Shown one piece after another: positions 6,492-14,179 of a DNA stretch of 16,213 nt. Position 1 is the first letter of the stretch. Every line of letters starts with the position of its first letter. The notes below the pieces were generated by a model. The model made no database searches and was not told where the DNA came from. It saw only the letters and a program-made list of their open reading frames with translations. Location of the stretch: contig CAZBWS010000056.1 of the NCBI GenBank assembly GCA_964495705.1, positions 1 to 16,213 on the forward strand, written 5' to 3'. The position numbers and the translations under genes were made by a program. The stretch is from CAZBWS01 sp964495705 (GTDB lineage Bacteria; Pseudomonadota; Gammaproteobacteria; HTCC5015).

Positions 6492-7676
6492 TTAAGTCAT
6501 AGAAAGTTGTATGCCGCTTTTATATAGCTTGCTCGCTGCTTCGGCTTTACCCAGCCCGTCCAGCATATCCGCAAGTTCGTAATAGGCTTCAACACTGGGT
6601 GCAACCCCAATAACTTTTTTATAATGTTCTTCGGCTTTACCCCAAAGGCGTTCGTTACGATTTAAGCGAGCTAGTGCCAAGACCAAAGCCGGGCTATTTG
6701 GCTGTGTTGATTGCCACTTTTCACATTGTGCTAATAAGTGATTATTATCTTCGATTTGTAGTTGGCCATAGAGGCCAATCAGGTTTTCGTCCCAGTGCTT
6801 GCTAAGACTGCTGCGCAGCAGTTGTTCAGCTTCTTTGTTTTCACCTTTGCTGATTACTGCACTGATATAAACGGCAGTTAAGCGCGAGTCTTTACGCAAG
6901 ACTTTCGGTAGTGCGCTCCATGCTTCGGCAAGAGTGGTGTCGATCTGGTTTTTAGAAGCTTGTTCTAAAATGCCCTTATAGGTATCCAGTTCGAGGCTTT
7001 CTAATTGCTCCGCGGTTAATACTTTACTCTTGCGTAGCGCGGGCAATATTTCTGCCAATTTGTCCCATTCGCGCAATTGATGATGTAGGCGCGAAAGCAG
7101 TTTTAATACATAGCCATGGCGTGGCGCTATTTCACGTAAACGGCTCAAGGTGGCTAGCGCTTGCTCCGTCTGTAAATGATTAAGCTGTAGGTCAGCCTGG
7201 GTGAGTAATATGGCAACATCGGCCTTTTCACCATTTATATGGGCCGCTTTTAAGTGTTGATCGCGAGCATCAAATTTATTTTGCTGTGAGGCCGCTCGGG
7301 CGGCACCAAGATAATTCAGTAAAGGGGTTTCGCTGTAGTCCACGTCCTTCAACAAGTTTTTTTCAGCGGTGTCCCAGCGACATTCAATCAGGTCGATAAG
7401 GCCTTGATTTAAATGTTGTGTAGCGGAGTTTCGCTTACGCTTAAAGCTATAGGCATCTAGGCTGTCTGGCATTTTCCATACACTACGTAATACCTTTACC
7501 GACAACCAAATTGCAATGTAGCTGAGCAATATCAGCATCAATAGTATGCTGATATTATTTTCCAGCTGCCATTGACCATAAGTAATGAACACATAGCTAC
7601 TGTCATATTGCACTAGCAATGCAGCGCCAATGCCGATTGCCAGCATTAACAGAATAATCAATAAGAGCGTGATCAT
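6492..7676 (-). CDS. hemY: HemY, inner-membrane TPR protein of the heme operon
   Basis: This 394-residue protein has the HemY architecture known from enterobacteria and pseudomonads. It has a first membrane segment at about residues 3-24, a short loop, a second at about 42-62, then a long helical region of tetratricopeptide-like repeats (for example around 160-200 and 330-390). It is unrelated to the Bacillus protoporphyrinogen oxidase also called HemY. Its biochemical role is not settled; family knowledge places it in the inner membrane with the repeats in the periplasm or at the membrane face. The ATG overlaps the hemX stop in ATGA, a coupling arrangement. The GGAG ribosome-binding site lies inside a predicted hairpin formed with the end of hemX. 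It is the last gene of hemCDXY and ends just before a terminator. Confidence 0.93.
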   Translation of the reverse strand: MITLLLIILLMLAIGIGAALLVQYDSSYVFITYGQWQLENNISILLMLILLSYIAIWLSVKVLRSVWKMPDSLDAYSFKRKRNSATQHLNQGLIDLIECRWDTAEKNLLKDVDYSETPLLNYLGAARAASQQNKFDARDQHLKAAHINGEKADVAILLTQADLQLNHLQTEQALATLSRLREIAPRHGYVLKLLSRLHHQLREWDKLAEILPALRKSKVLTAEQLESLELDTYKGILEQASKNQIDTTLAEAWSALPKVLRKDSRLTAVYISAVISKGENKEAEQLLRSSLSKHWDENLIGLYGQLQIEDNNHLLAQCEKWQSTQPNSPALVLALARLNRNERLWGKAEEHYKKVIGVAPSVEAYYELADMLDGLGKAEAASKLYKSGIQLSMT

Positions 7677-8776
7677 AGTGTTTGCTCCTGTGCGGGAGCA
7701 ACAGCACTATCAGCTGTGTTAGCGGGTGTATAGCGATTACGGCTAGTATTTAGCAAGCTAGAGGATTGGCTGATATCGGGAAGCGTAGGAAAAACCTTGC
7801 GTGCACTAATGGCGAGTAGCTCTTCTTTCACCAATTCTACTTGTTGATTATCTTGGTCATAGTGGTTTTTCAAAATATTCAAAGCCGAATCTAAGTGGGA
7901 GGTATAGGCTTTTGCATCAAAGCGCAGCACAGCATGACGAGCTGCATTTAAATCTAATTGGATCAACTGATCTATGCTTAATATATCAACCTGTGTGGGT
8001 TTGCCATTAAAGGGGCGTTGGTTTTTTTGTGCGCCAATGATATCTAGCAAGGACGCGAGCACAGGGTTTTCATCTTCTGCTTTAGGTGCGGCATCGGAGC
8101 CTAAGACAACCTTGGCAGGAGGCATTTTTCTCACTAGCTTACCAAGGTTGATCAATTTAAGGGCAACGCTATTGCTGTCCATAATACCTATGGTTTGTAA
8201 GTTACTGATTTCTTCCGCAAGGGCTTCTTGCACTGGGAATAAGGCTGGATCAGCCAAAGAGGCAATACGCTGGTCCGCACCTTTAAGCGCTTCAATTGCT
8301 GACTTCACATCACGTAGTAAGCGCAAGCGAGAATTAGCCATGTTCATTAAGTACTCGGCTTCGGCTAAAACCCAGCCGCGCTGGTCGCGATTAGCTTCAT
8401 CGGCAGCGGTACTAATGACGCCTTCTAGCGTTGTGACCTTGCCTTGCAATAAGTGTTGCTGGTCCTTGAAGCTATCTAGTCGTTTAGCCATATTTTGCTT
8501 GAAGGTATCAAATTGCTTACCAGATGGCAGTGCCGAGTTACTATTTGACTGTTGATCGGCAAGTTGTTGCTGTAGTAAGCGCAGTTGCTGGTAGCCAAAA
8601 GCACTAGCAGCCAAGGCAATAAGAATGGCAAGCAAAGCTAAAAATTTGGCCATGCCCGTGCCTGGGGCTTTGGCGGGCTTTTTAGCGGGCTTAGCCGCAG
8701 GTTTACTCGGCTTTGTATTGGCCTGCGTGTCAGTTGCTACAGGGGATTTAGGCTTATCGATTTGCTTATCGCTCAT
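7673..8776 (-). CDS. hemX: HemX, membrane protein of the heme operon
   Basis: This 367-residue protein has a cytoplasmic N-terminal tail rich in lysine, alanine and proline (about residues 8-42). One membrane segment follows (FLALLAILIALAASAFGY), then a glutamine-rich coiled-coil stretch and a helical periplasmic domain. This is the HemX layout. The family is often labelled uroporphyrinogen-III C-methyltransferase, but no SAM-binding methyltransferase motif is visible, so I do not support that activity. A frame beginning at 8851 would add 25 residues, all overlapping hemD. The start at 8776 (MSDKQIDK) gives an 11-base overlap with hemD and the usual family N-terminus. It sits between hemD and hemY, and all four hem genes overlap. 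Confidence 0.92.
   Translation of the reverse strand: MSDKQIDKPKSPVATDTQANTKPSKPAAKPAKKPAKAPGTGMAKFLALLAILIALAASAFGYQQLRLLQQQLADQQSNSNSALPSGKQFDTFKQNMAKRLDSFKDQQHLLQGKVTTLEGVISTAADEANRDQRGWVLAEAEYLMNMANSRLRLLRDVKSAIEALKGADQRIASLADPALFPVQEALAEEISNLQTIGIMDSNSVALKLINLGKLVRKMPPAKVVLGSDAAPKAEDENPVLASLLDIIGAQKNQRPFNGKPTQVDILSIDQLIQLDLNAARHAVLRFDAKAYTSHLDSALNILKNHYDQDNQQVELVKEELLAISARKVFPTLPDISQSSSLLNTSRNRYTPANTADSAVAPAQEQTL
7682..7701 (-). promoter_or_regulatory. Hairpin covering the hemY ribosome-binding site
   Basis: Read on the minus strand, TTGCTCC and GGAGCAA form a perfect seven-base-pair stem with a six-base loop. The second arm holds GGAG, the only good Shine-Dalgarno sequence for hemY, eight bases before its ATG. 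The whole element lies in the last codons of hemX. Ribosomes finishing hemX would open it, so hemY translation may depend on hemX translation. This fits the ATGA overlap; the pairing is seen, the coupling is inferred. Confidence 0.5.
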
Positions 8777-9575
8777 TGTTTTTCCCAATGATAGTTGTTT
8801 TAGATGTTTGGAATTGGCATAGCGACTCAAGTATAGCCTCATCGCTCGCATTGTTGGCAGTATTTATGATGTATTTAAAACCAAGCTGCTTGGCTTTAGT
8901 CGCCATGTTTGCACTGATTGGCAAAAAGGCAATATCAAAAAGCACCGGTTCTTTGACTACAGTAAGCAAATTATCCAGCGCCTGATTACTGCTACAGCTT
9001 ATCACGTCAATAGACTGACCCTGAATATATGCACATAAAGGCTGATAATCAATACTGGGAAGTAAGCGTTGATAGCACTCTAAATAATCTACCTTAGCGC
9101 CGCGCTGTTCCAGTATTTGTTTAAGTAGCTCACGCCCGCCCTTGCCACGTACAATTAAGATGCGTTGCTTTTCAACGGATTGGAATGCGGATAGTCTTAA
9201 AAGACCTTCGGAACTGAAATCTCGTTCGGGGCGCAGTATGTCTACATAGCCTAGTTTACCCAAGCTGCTTGCTGTTTGTTCGCCCACACAGGCCAGTTGC
9301 GAGTGTTGTGTATTGAGTAAGTTGCGATCCAATACTTCAAAGCCAAACTTCACGGCATTCGCACTGATAAAGATGATTTTATCGTAACTGGCAAGCTGAG
9401 CATTAGTACTAGCGATACTCGAGTCATCAGGTGTGGCTTCTAATTCCAGCATGGGGTAGTGCATTGCTGTACCGCCAGATGAATTAATCAGTTGGCACAA
9501 GGGCATAGCCTGACTACTAGCGCGGGTAACGAGTACCCGCAGCCCGTTTAATGCTGGCGCTGCCTTAATGTTCAA
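8766..9575 (-). CDS. hemD: HemD, uroporphyrinogen-III synthase
   Basis: HemD closes hydroxymethylbilane into uroporphyrinogen III while inverting ring D. The 269-residue protein opens with the family strand LRVLVTRA. Other HemD-like segments are ISANAVKFGFE, ACVGEQTASSLGKLG and ISCSSNQALDNLL. HemD is poorly conserved, and position directly after hemC supports the call. The start appears to be TTG at 9573-9575: no ATG lies between the hemC stop and the LRVLVTR strand, and the next in-frame methionine (about residue 24) would remove that strand. With this start it overlaps hemC by 11 bases. The unusual start and weak ribosome-binding site suggest translation coupled to hemC. Confidence 0.93.
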   Translation of the reverse strand: MNIKAAPALNGLRVLVTRASSQAMPLCQLINSSGGTAMHYPMLELEATPDDSSIASTNAQLASYDKIIFISANAVKFGFEVLDRNLLNTQHSQLACVGEQTASSLGKLGYVDILRPERDFSSEGLLRLSAFQSVEKQRILIVRGKGGRELLKQILEQRGAKVDYLECYQRLLPSIDYQPLCAYIQGQSIDVISCSSNQALDNLLTVVKEPVLFDIAFLPISANMATKAKQLGFKYIINTANNASDEAILESLCQFQTSKTTIIGKNNER

Positions 9576-10506
9576 TGCCTATGCTCGCCAGGATACTGTC
9601 TGCACCTTGGGCGAGTAAGTCTTCGGCGACTTGAATGCCAAGTTGTTCTGCACTATCGCGGTGGCCACGAGCTTCGGCGCTGATGATAGCGCTGCCGTCC
9701 GGTTGTCCAACAAGGCCGCGAATCCACAACTGTTCACCTTCTAATATAGAGTAGCCTGCAATTGGCACCTGGCAGCCGCCGTTGAGACGAGTGTTCATAG
9801 CGCGCTCGGCGCTTACACGGGTGGCGGTATCCGCATCGTTAAGAGGGGCGAGCAGGGTATCTATCTTTGGATCATTACTACGACACTCAATACCTACGGC
9901 ACCCTGACCTGCAGCGGGAAGAGAATCCTCTGGGCTAATTCGCGCGGTGATGCGGTCTTCAAAGCCCAGACGTACCAAGCCTGCGGTCGCTAAAATAATG
10001 GCGTCGTATTCGCCTTCGTCCAATTTGCGTAGGCGAGTATTGACGTTGCCGCGTAAGAAATTAATCTTCAACTCGGGGAAGCGCGCCTGAATCTGGCATT
10101 GGCGGCGTAGGCTAGAGGTGCCTACAATACTACCAGCTGGCATTTCGCTTAAAGCAGAAAATTGATTGCTGACAAAGGCATCCGTAGGCTCTTCACGCTG
10201 TAGGATACTCGATAATTTTAAGCCTTCAGGAAACTCCATCGGCACATCTTTCATAGAGTGCACTGCAATATCGGCGCTGCCCTCCAGCATGCCCGCCTCT
10301 AGCTCCTTCACAAATAAGCCTTTACCACCTATTTTGGCCAGTGGGCTGTCTAGGATCTTGTCCCCCCGGGTCACCATCTTGACCAGCTCTACTTGCAACC
10401 CGGGGTGTGCATCGCGCAAGCGCTTGGCAACATCCTCTGCTTGCCATAGGGCAAGGGGGCTTTGGCGGGTGGCAATGCGAACGGTTGTGTCTATTATTTG
10501 AGTCAT
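9565..10506 (-). CDS. hemC: HemC, porphobilinogen deaminase (hydroxymethylbilane synthase)
   Basis: HemC joins four porphobilinogen molecules into hydroxymethylbilane in the cytoplasm. The 313 residues equal the E. coli length. Visible signatures are RIATRQSPLALWQA near the N-terminus, the catalytic aspartate D87 (HSMKDVP), GTSSLRRQ at 129-136, LRGNVNTRL at 151-159 and LNGGCQVPI, in which C245 would carry the dipyrromethane cofactor. It is the first gene of hemCDXY. The only workable start is the ATG at 10506, because RIATRQ follows at residue 10. Upstream sequence on the minus strand is a run of C with no Shine-Dalgarno sequence and a TAAAAT hexamer six bases before the ATG, which could mean a leaderless transcript. 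Confidence 0.97.
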   Translation of the reverse strand: MTQIIDTTVRIATRQSPLALWQAEDVAKRLRDAHPGLQVELVKMVTRGDKILDSPLAKIGGKGLFVKELEAGMLEGSADIAVHSMKDVPMEFPEGLKLSSILQREEPTDAFVSNQFSALSEMPAGSIVGTSSLRRQCQIQARFPELKINFLRGNVNTRLRKLDEGEYDAIILATAGLVRLGFEDRITARISPEDSLPAAGQGAVGIECRSNDPKIDTLLAPLNDADTATRVSAERAMNTRLNGGCQVPIAGYSILEGEQLWIRGLVGQPDGSAIISAEARGHRDSAEQLGIQVAEDLLAQGADSILASIGIEH

Positions 10507-10512
10507 GGGGGA

Positions 10513-10518
10513 ATTTTA
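10513..10518 (-). promoter_or_regulatory. Possible -10 element of hemC
   Basis: On the minus strand this hexamer reads TAAAAT, five of six matches to the sigma-70 -10 consensus, and lies six bases before the hemC ATG. Transcription would then begin at or very near the start codon. The -35 region at normal spacing (CTAGCA) is poor, so this is a tentative call. Confidence 0.3.
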
Positions 10519-10558
10519 CCCGGTGTTGTTTAGAATGCTAGAACTGAATGCACAAGCG

Positions 10559-10658
10559 NNNNNNNNNNNNNNNNNNNNNNNNNNNNNNNNNNNNNNNNNN
10601 NNNNNNNNNNNNNNNNNNNNNNNNNNNNNNNNNNNNNNNNNNNNNNNNNNNNNNNNNN
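10559..10658. other. Assembly gap of 100 Ns
   Basis: Exactly 100 undetermined bases separate the hemC upstream region from the tail of a plus-strand frame. A round 100 is a common placeholder for a scaffold join of unknown size, so the true distance, and how many genes are missing, cannot be read here. Confidence 0.97.
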
Positions 10659-10763
10659 TTTTGTGAAGCCAAACTAGCGGCGTTTATACAGAAGCAAGAA
10701 GAATGGGGCTGGCGCTGTACGGTGATGGATATGTCGGTTTTGGAAGGGGTAAAAAATAATTAA
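10659..10763 (+). CDS. C-terminal fragment of an unidentified protein, cut by the gap
   Basis: After the gap a single plus-strand frame runs 34 codons to TAA at 10761-10763 (starting FCEAKLAAFIQKQEEWGW and ending LEGVKNN). The other two plus frames stop early, so this is probably the true tail of a gene whose body lies in the gap. A candidate start is ATG at 10548 (MHK, ten bases before the gap), divergent from hemC by 41 bases. Whether that ATG and this tail belong to one gene cannot be known. I do not recognise the family. The tail ends at a hairpin terminator shared with algR. Confidence 0.5.
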   Translation, partial: FCEAKLAAFIQKQEEWGWRCTVMDMSVLEGVKNN

Positions 10764-10806
10764 TGCGGATAGGTCAGCAATAGGCCTTGCTTAGCCTATC
10801 CGCATT
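10751..10806 (-). terminator. Terminator of the algZ-algR transcript
   Basis: A perfect 12-base inverted repeat has arms at 10762-10773 and 10795-10806. Inside it a second five-base stem pairs AGCAA (10776-10780) with TTGCT (10787-10791). Read on the minus strand the hairpin is followed by AATTATTTTTT, a proper T-tract, so it should end transcripts from algR, whose stop is six bases before it. In the plus direction it follows the fragment gene directly, but only a weaker T-rich stretch comes after. Confidence 0.85.
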
Positions 10807-10811
10807 TGACC

Positions 10812-11546
10812 TTAAATTTTTCCTCGCAAAATCTTTCTCACCGTCGACAAGTGTCTGCGGCTAACCTCCAAGCTATCCTCGACATCGGTTAATTGCACGC
10901 GGTGAGTGCCGTCGGGTAATTTATCCAATCCGTGCAGCTGGTCTGCAGACACGAGGCAGTTACGGTGGATGCGCAGGAAGCGATTACCAAATTCTTTCTC
11001 GAGTGAGACCAAAGACTCTTCGATTAAGACTTCTCCCTCGCGGTGCTTGAGGGTGACGTATTTATGTTCAGCGTAGAAGAAATGAATGTCTTCTATTGCT
11101 ATCAATTCTAGGTTGCCGCGTTGGCGCACGCAAATATGGCTGCGACCTTCGGACTTGGTGTCTTCGGCAATATTGCCTGCCTGAGCGCGGGTTGTGCGTT
11201 GCGTCGCCTTTAGGGCGTCTGCTAGGCGCTCGCGACGAATGGGTTTGAGCAAGTAGCCAACTGCATGGGTTTCAAATGCTTGCAGCGCATGGTCGCCATA
11301 GGCTGTAGTAAAAATCACCGCGGGCGGGGTATCATGGTTGGATAAATGTTGCGCGGCTTCAATGCCATCCATCACGGGCATACGGATATCTAATAAGACA
11401 ATTTCAGGCTGAGTGCGGTTAAAAATTTGTACCGCTTCCATGCCGTTGGCCGCTTCCCCAGAAATTTCATAGCCGTCTATGTCTTGAATGAGGCGTTTCA
11501 AGCGCTCGCGAGCAGGGGCTTCATCATCAACGATTAATACTTTCAT
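10812..11546 (-). CDS. algR: AlgR-type LytTR response regulator
   Basis: This 244-residue regulator has a receiver domain (about 1-120) with acidic residues D7/D8, phospho-acceptor D53 (LLDIRMP) and K-P at LLKPIRR. A LytTR DNA-binding domain (about 140-240) carries HKYVTLKH, RIHRNCLV and SRRHL, close to Pseudomonas AlgR. In P. aeruginosa AlgR controls alginate, type IV pili and twitching together with its kinase FimS/AlgZ; the target genes here are unknown. The gene overlaps algZ by 20 bases and is the second gene of that operon. In Pseudomonas the hem genes follow algR; here the scaffold gap and an opposite-strand gene fragment intervene. A terminator follows directly. Confidence 0.93.
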   Translation of the reverse strand: MKVLIVDDEAPARERLKRLIQDIDGYEISGEAANGMEAVQIFNRTQPEIVLLDIRMPVMDGIEAAQHLSNHDTPPAVIFTTAYGDHALQAFETHAVGYLLKPIRRERLADALKATQRTTRAQAGNIAEDTKSEGRSHICVRQRGNLELIAIEDIHFFYAEHKYVTLKHREGEVLIEESLVSLEKEFGNRFLRIHRNCLVSADQLHGLDKLPDGTHRVQLTDVEDSLEVSRRHLSTVRKILRGKI

Positions 11547-12627
11547 GGTTATCTTCTTGTTGGTCTAGAGGAATGAGGAGCACAACGGCGTGCTGTTTAT
11601 CAGTATGGTTTATTTGCATACTGCTGTTCTCGCCATAGCTTAGGGCTAGGCGTTGTTGGATATTGGTGAGGGCAATTTGGTTGCCTTTACGCCGCCCTTC
11701 TTGCACATGTTGTGGCACAGGGTTATTAATACTAATGCGCAGCTGGTCTTCTTCAACATCGATAGCAACATCTATGACACCGCCTTCATGGATGGGTTCG
11801 ATGCCATGGTAGATGGCGTTTTCAACTAAGGGTTGCAGCATTAAGGCGGGCATTTGCAGGCTGGGTAAAATGCGTGGCACTTTCCACATGACTTTTAAGC
11901 GTTCGCCTAGGCGAAGAGATTCGATATTGATATAGCGCTGAGTGATTTGGATTTCTTCGCGCAGGCTAACAAAGTCATGTTTACCCAGGGAGGAGCGAAA
12001 GAGCTCCGATAAATCCAGTACCGCGTCTTCGGCTTTATCCGGGTCTACGTGAATTAAGTTGGCAATGGTGTTCATGCTGTTGAACAGAAAATGAGGGCGT
12101 ATACGTGCTTGCAAAGCCTCTATTTTAGATTGAGTCTGTGCATTTAAGCGCTGCACACTCTGGTGCTGTAAATAAAAATAGCGCATGGCGACGGCGGTAA
12201 TAATGCTGCTTATAATTAAGTTGGTGATGATTAGGCGTAGGTGAAAAAGCGACTCTGCGCTGACTTGAAGCTTGGTGTACATGACAACTTGATAGCCAAT
12301 TTCAGAGATGAGTAGAGTGACCAACTGTAGAGAAATATACACAGACACCATCATCTTGACGGGTGTTAGGCGAGCAAAAAAGCGCTTGCCCCAACATAGA
12401 ACAGCAATGTCGGTCAGGGTTATCCATTGAATAAACAAGGACGCATAAGCGAGGTAGGTAATGGAGTTTAAGTCCCAGTGCCCAGTACTAGCCGTCAGTA
12501 CAATAGCCAGTAATTCACCGATAAGCATAGCGGTGAGAACAGTTTGATTAGTGCAGAAGTCGGGCAGCAATTCTGCGCTGATCGAGTTTTCAGTAGTTTT
12601 ATTATTATCCACGCTTCGATTTTGCAT
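11527..12627 (-). CDS. algZ: AlgZ/FimS-type LytS-family sensor kinase
   Basis: This is the partner kinase of AlgR. With the start at 12627 it has 366 residues. LPDFC at about 21-25 matches the N-terminal motif I recall from Pseudomonas FimS. Several membrane segments follow between about 28 and 150. The His-kinase region of LytS type has H179 in RPHFLFNSMNT and a HATPase domain with the N-box asparagine N270 (LVENAIYHG). The G1-type DxGxG motif is replaced by SINNPVP, a divergence that I believe is typical of this subfamily, so autokinase activity cannot be taken for granted. An alternative ATG at 12672 would add 15 residues and leave only 20 bases to argH; I prefer 12627 because it fits the family length and leaves room for promoters. 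It overlaps algR by 20 bases. Confidence 0.9.
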   Translation of the reverse strand: MQNRSVDNNKTTENSISAELLPDFCTNQTVLTAMLIGELLAIVLTASTGHWDLNSITYLAYASLFIQWITLTDIAVLCWGKRFFARLTPVKMMVSVYISLQLVTLLISEIGYQVVMYTKLQVSAESLFHLRLIITNLIISSIITAVAMRYFYLQHQSVQRLNAQTQSKIEALQARIRPHFLFNSMNTIANLIHVDPDKAEDAVLDLSELFRSSLGKHDFVSLREEIQITQRYINIESLRLGERLKVMWKVPRILPSLQMPALMLQPLVENAIYHGIEPIHEGGVIDVAIDVEEDQLRISINNPVPQHVQEGRRKGNQIALTNIQQRLALSYGENSSMQINHTDKQHAVVLLIPLDQQEDNHESINR

Positions 12628-12648
12628 TATATCGTTGATTAAACAAGC

Positions 12649-12654
12649 TATAAT
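12649..12654 (+). promoter_or_regulatory. Possible -10 element for argH
   Basis: TATAAT, a perfect sigma-70 -10 hexamer, lies 38 bases before the argH ATG in the divergent algZ/argH spacer. No good -35 hexamer is seen at 16-18 bases upstream, so the promoter may need an activator or may be chance in an AT-rich stretch. Confidence 0.4.
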
Positions 12655-12692
12655 TGCCCGCTTAATTAGCATATCCGCATAACGAGTGAACT

Positions 12693-14093
12693 ATGACCGA
12701 CAAAAGCCTACAGCAAGATGAAGAATACAAACCTTGGGGTGGCCGCTTTAACGAGCCTACCGATGCCTTTGTAGAGGCTTTCACTGCTAGTATTCAGTTT
12801 GACCAGCGCCTATACGCCCATGATATTGCGGGCTCACGGGCTCACGCTAAGATGTTGACCAAAGTGGGTGTTTTGACAGAAGACGAGCTAAACAGCATTT
12901 TGCAGGGCTTGGATGAAATTGAAGCTGAAATTGCCCGAGGTGAAATTGAGTGGTCGATTACGCTAGAAGACGTGCATATGAACATCGAAGCGCGCCTGAC
13001 GGATAAAATCGGCATTGCGGGTAAGAAATTACATACGGGTCGTTCGCGCAACGACCAGGTGGCCACGGATATTCGCTTGTACCTACGGGATGAAATTGAC
13101 GCGATATTGGCAGAGATCACCCGTCTTCAGCAGGGCTTGTTAGGCCTAGCTGAAGAAAATGCCGATACGATTATGCCCGGCTTTACCCATTTACAGGTGG
13201 CCCAGCCTGTAACGTTTGGTCACCACCTCTTGGCATGGTTTGAAATGATCAGCCGCGACAAGGCGCGTTTAGAAGACTGTCGCAAGCGCGTCAATGTACT
13301 GCCCTTAGGTGCTGCTGCGCTGGCGGGAACGACTTATCCCATTGATCGCCCTTATGTTGCTGAGCTACTGGGTTTTGACTCGGTAGCAGAAAACTCACTG
13401 GATGCGGTGTCTGATCGCGATTTTGCCATTGAATTCTGTGCCGCTTCTGCGTTGTTGATGACGCATTTATCACGCTGGTCGGAAGAGTTAGTATTGTGGA
13501 CATCGGCGCAGTTTAACTTTATCAACTTGCCTGACCGTTTCTGCACGGGTTCTTCAATTATGCCGCAAAAGAAGAATCCCGATGTGCCCGAGCTGGTGCG
13601 CGGCAAAGTCGGCCGTGTGAATGGTGACCTGGTCTCTTTACTGACTTTAATGAAGTCCCAGCCCTTGGCCTATAACAAGGACAACCAAGAAGACAAAGAG
13701 CCCTTGTTCGATACGATTGACACTGTGCGCGGTTCATTGCGCGCCTATGCGGATATGGTGCCTAGTATCAAAGCCAAGAAAGAGCAGATGTATCAAGCGG
13801 CCAAGCAGGGCTTCTCAACGGCGACTGACTTGGCGGACTATTTGGTGCGCAATGGCGTCGCTTTCCGTGATGCCCATGAAGTGGTGGGAAGTGCGGTCGC
13901 CTGGTGTGAAGAGCGTAGCTGTGATTTGTCTGAAATGCCCCTAGAAGAATTGCAAAAATTCTCAGCTGCGATCAATGCAGATGTATTTGATGTGCTGACC
14001 TTGGAAGGCTCTGTTGCGGCCCGTGACCATATTGGTGGTACGGCGCCGAAGCAGGTTGTGGCGGCGGTGGAGCGCGCTCGCGCTAAACTATAG
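12693..14093 (+). CDS. argH: ArgH, argininosuccinate lyase
   Basis: ArgH splits argininosuccinate into arginine and fumarate, the last step of arginine synthesis. The 466 residues are slightly longer than the E. coli enzyme (457) because of a short N-terminal extension before WGGRF (15-19). Active-site signatures are complete: HTGRSRND at 114-121, the catalytic histidine H166 in PGFTHLQ, and the fumarase/lyase signature GSSIMPQKKNPD at 286-297 with S287. Its 3' end keeps the usual GGTAPKQV. It is divergent from algZ, the same neighbour as in Pseudomonas. A REP-type hairpin pair begins seven bases after the stop. Confidence 0.97.
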   Translation: MTDKSLQQDEEYKPWGGRFNEPTDAFVEAFTASIQFDQRLYAHDIAGSRAHAKMLTKVGVLTEDELNSILQGLDEIEAEIARGEIEWSITLEDVHMNIEARLTDKIGIAGKKLHTGRSRNDQVATDIRLYLRDEIDAILAEITRLQQGLLGLAEENADTIMPGFTHLQVAQPVTFGHHLLAWFEMISRDKARLEDCRKRVNVLPLGAAALAGTTYPIDRPYVAELLGFDSVAENSLDAVSDRDFAIEFCAASALLMTHLSRWSEELVLWTSAQFNFINLPDRFCTGSSIMPQKKNPDVPELVRGKVGRVNGDLVSLLTLMKSQPLAYNKDNQEDKEPLFDTIDTVRGSLRAYADMVPSIKAKKEQMYQAAKQGFSTATDLADYLVRNGVAFRDAHEVVGSAVAWCEERSCDLSEMPLEELQKFSAAINADVFDVLTLEGSVAARDHIGGTAPKQVVAAVERARAKL

Positions 14094-14099
14094 TGAAAC

Positions 14100-14158
14100 G
14101 TAGGAGCCCTTTGTAAGGGCGAAACCATCAAGTAATCGCCCTTGCAAAGGGCTCCTAC
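14100..14158. repeat. REPIN-like pair of inverted REP sequences
   Basis: Two 23-base arms face each other across a 13-base spacer: 14100-14122 and the reverse complement at 14136-14158. They differ at one position. Each begins with GTAGGAGC, the conserved head of many gammaproteobacterial REP elements, and holds its own small hairpin (GCCCTT-AAGGGC). This is the layout of a REPIN, mobilised in trans by a REP-associated tyrosine transposase. It lies between argH and the DUF2804 gene and may also act as a transcript-end structure. No transposase gene and no second copy are in this window. Confidence 0.75.
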
Positions 14159-14179
14159 AACATCATTGGGCACTAAGTT

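Noticed and set aside
7974..8555. A 193-codon plus-strand frame opposite hemX.
   Set aside because: It lies wholly within hemX, which has clear family structure; the translated product has no recognisable domain and arises from antisense codon bias.
7673..8776. Naming HemX as uroporphyrinogen-III C-methyltransferase.
   Set aside because: No SAM-binding methyltransferase motif is visible; the protein is a single-span membrane protein with a coiled coil.
10797..12680. TATCCGCAT occurs both in the algR terminator (10797-10805) and before argH (12672-12680), as if framing the algZR operon.
   Set aside because: The same nine bases also occur within the reductase gene near 4968, so this is most likely chance; the first copy is explained by the terminator stem.
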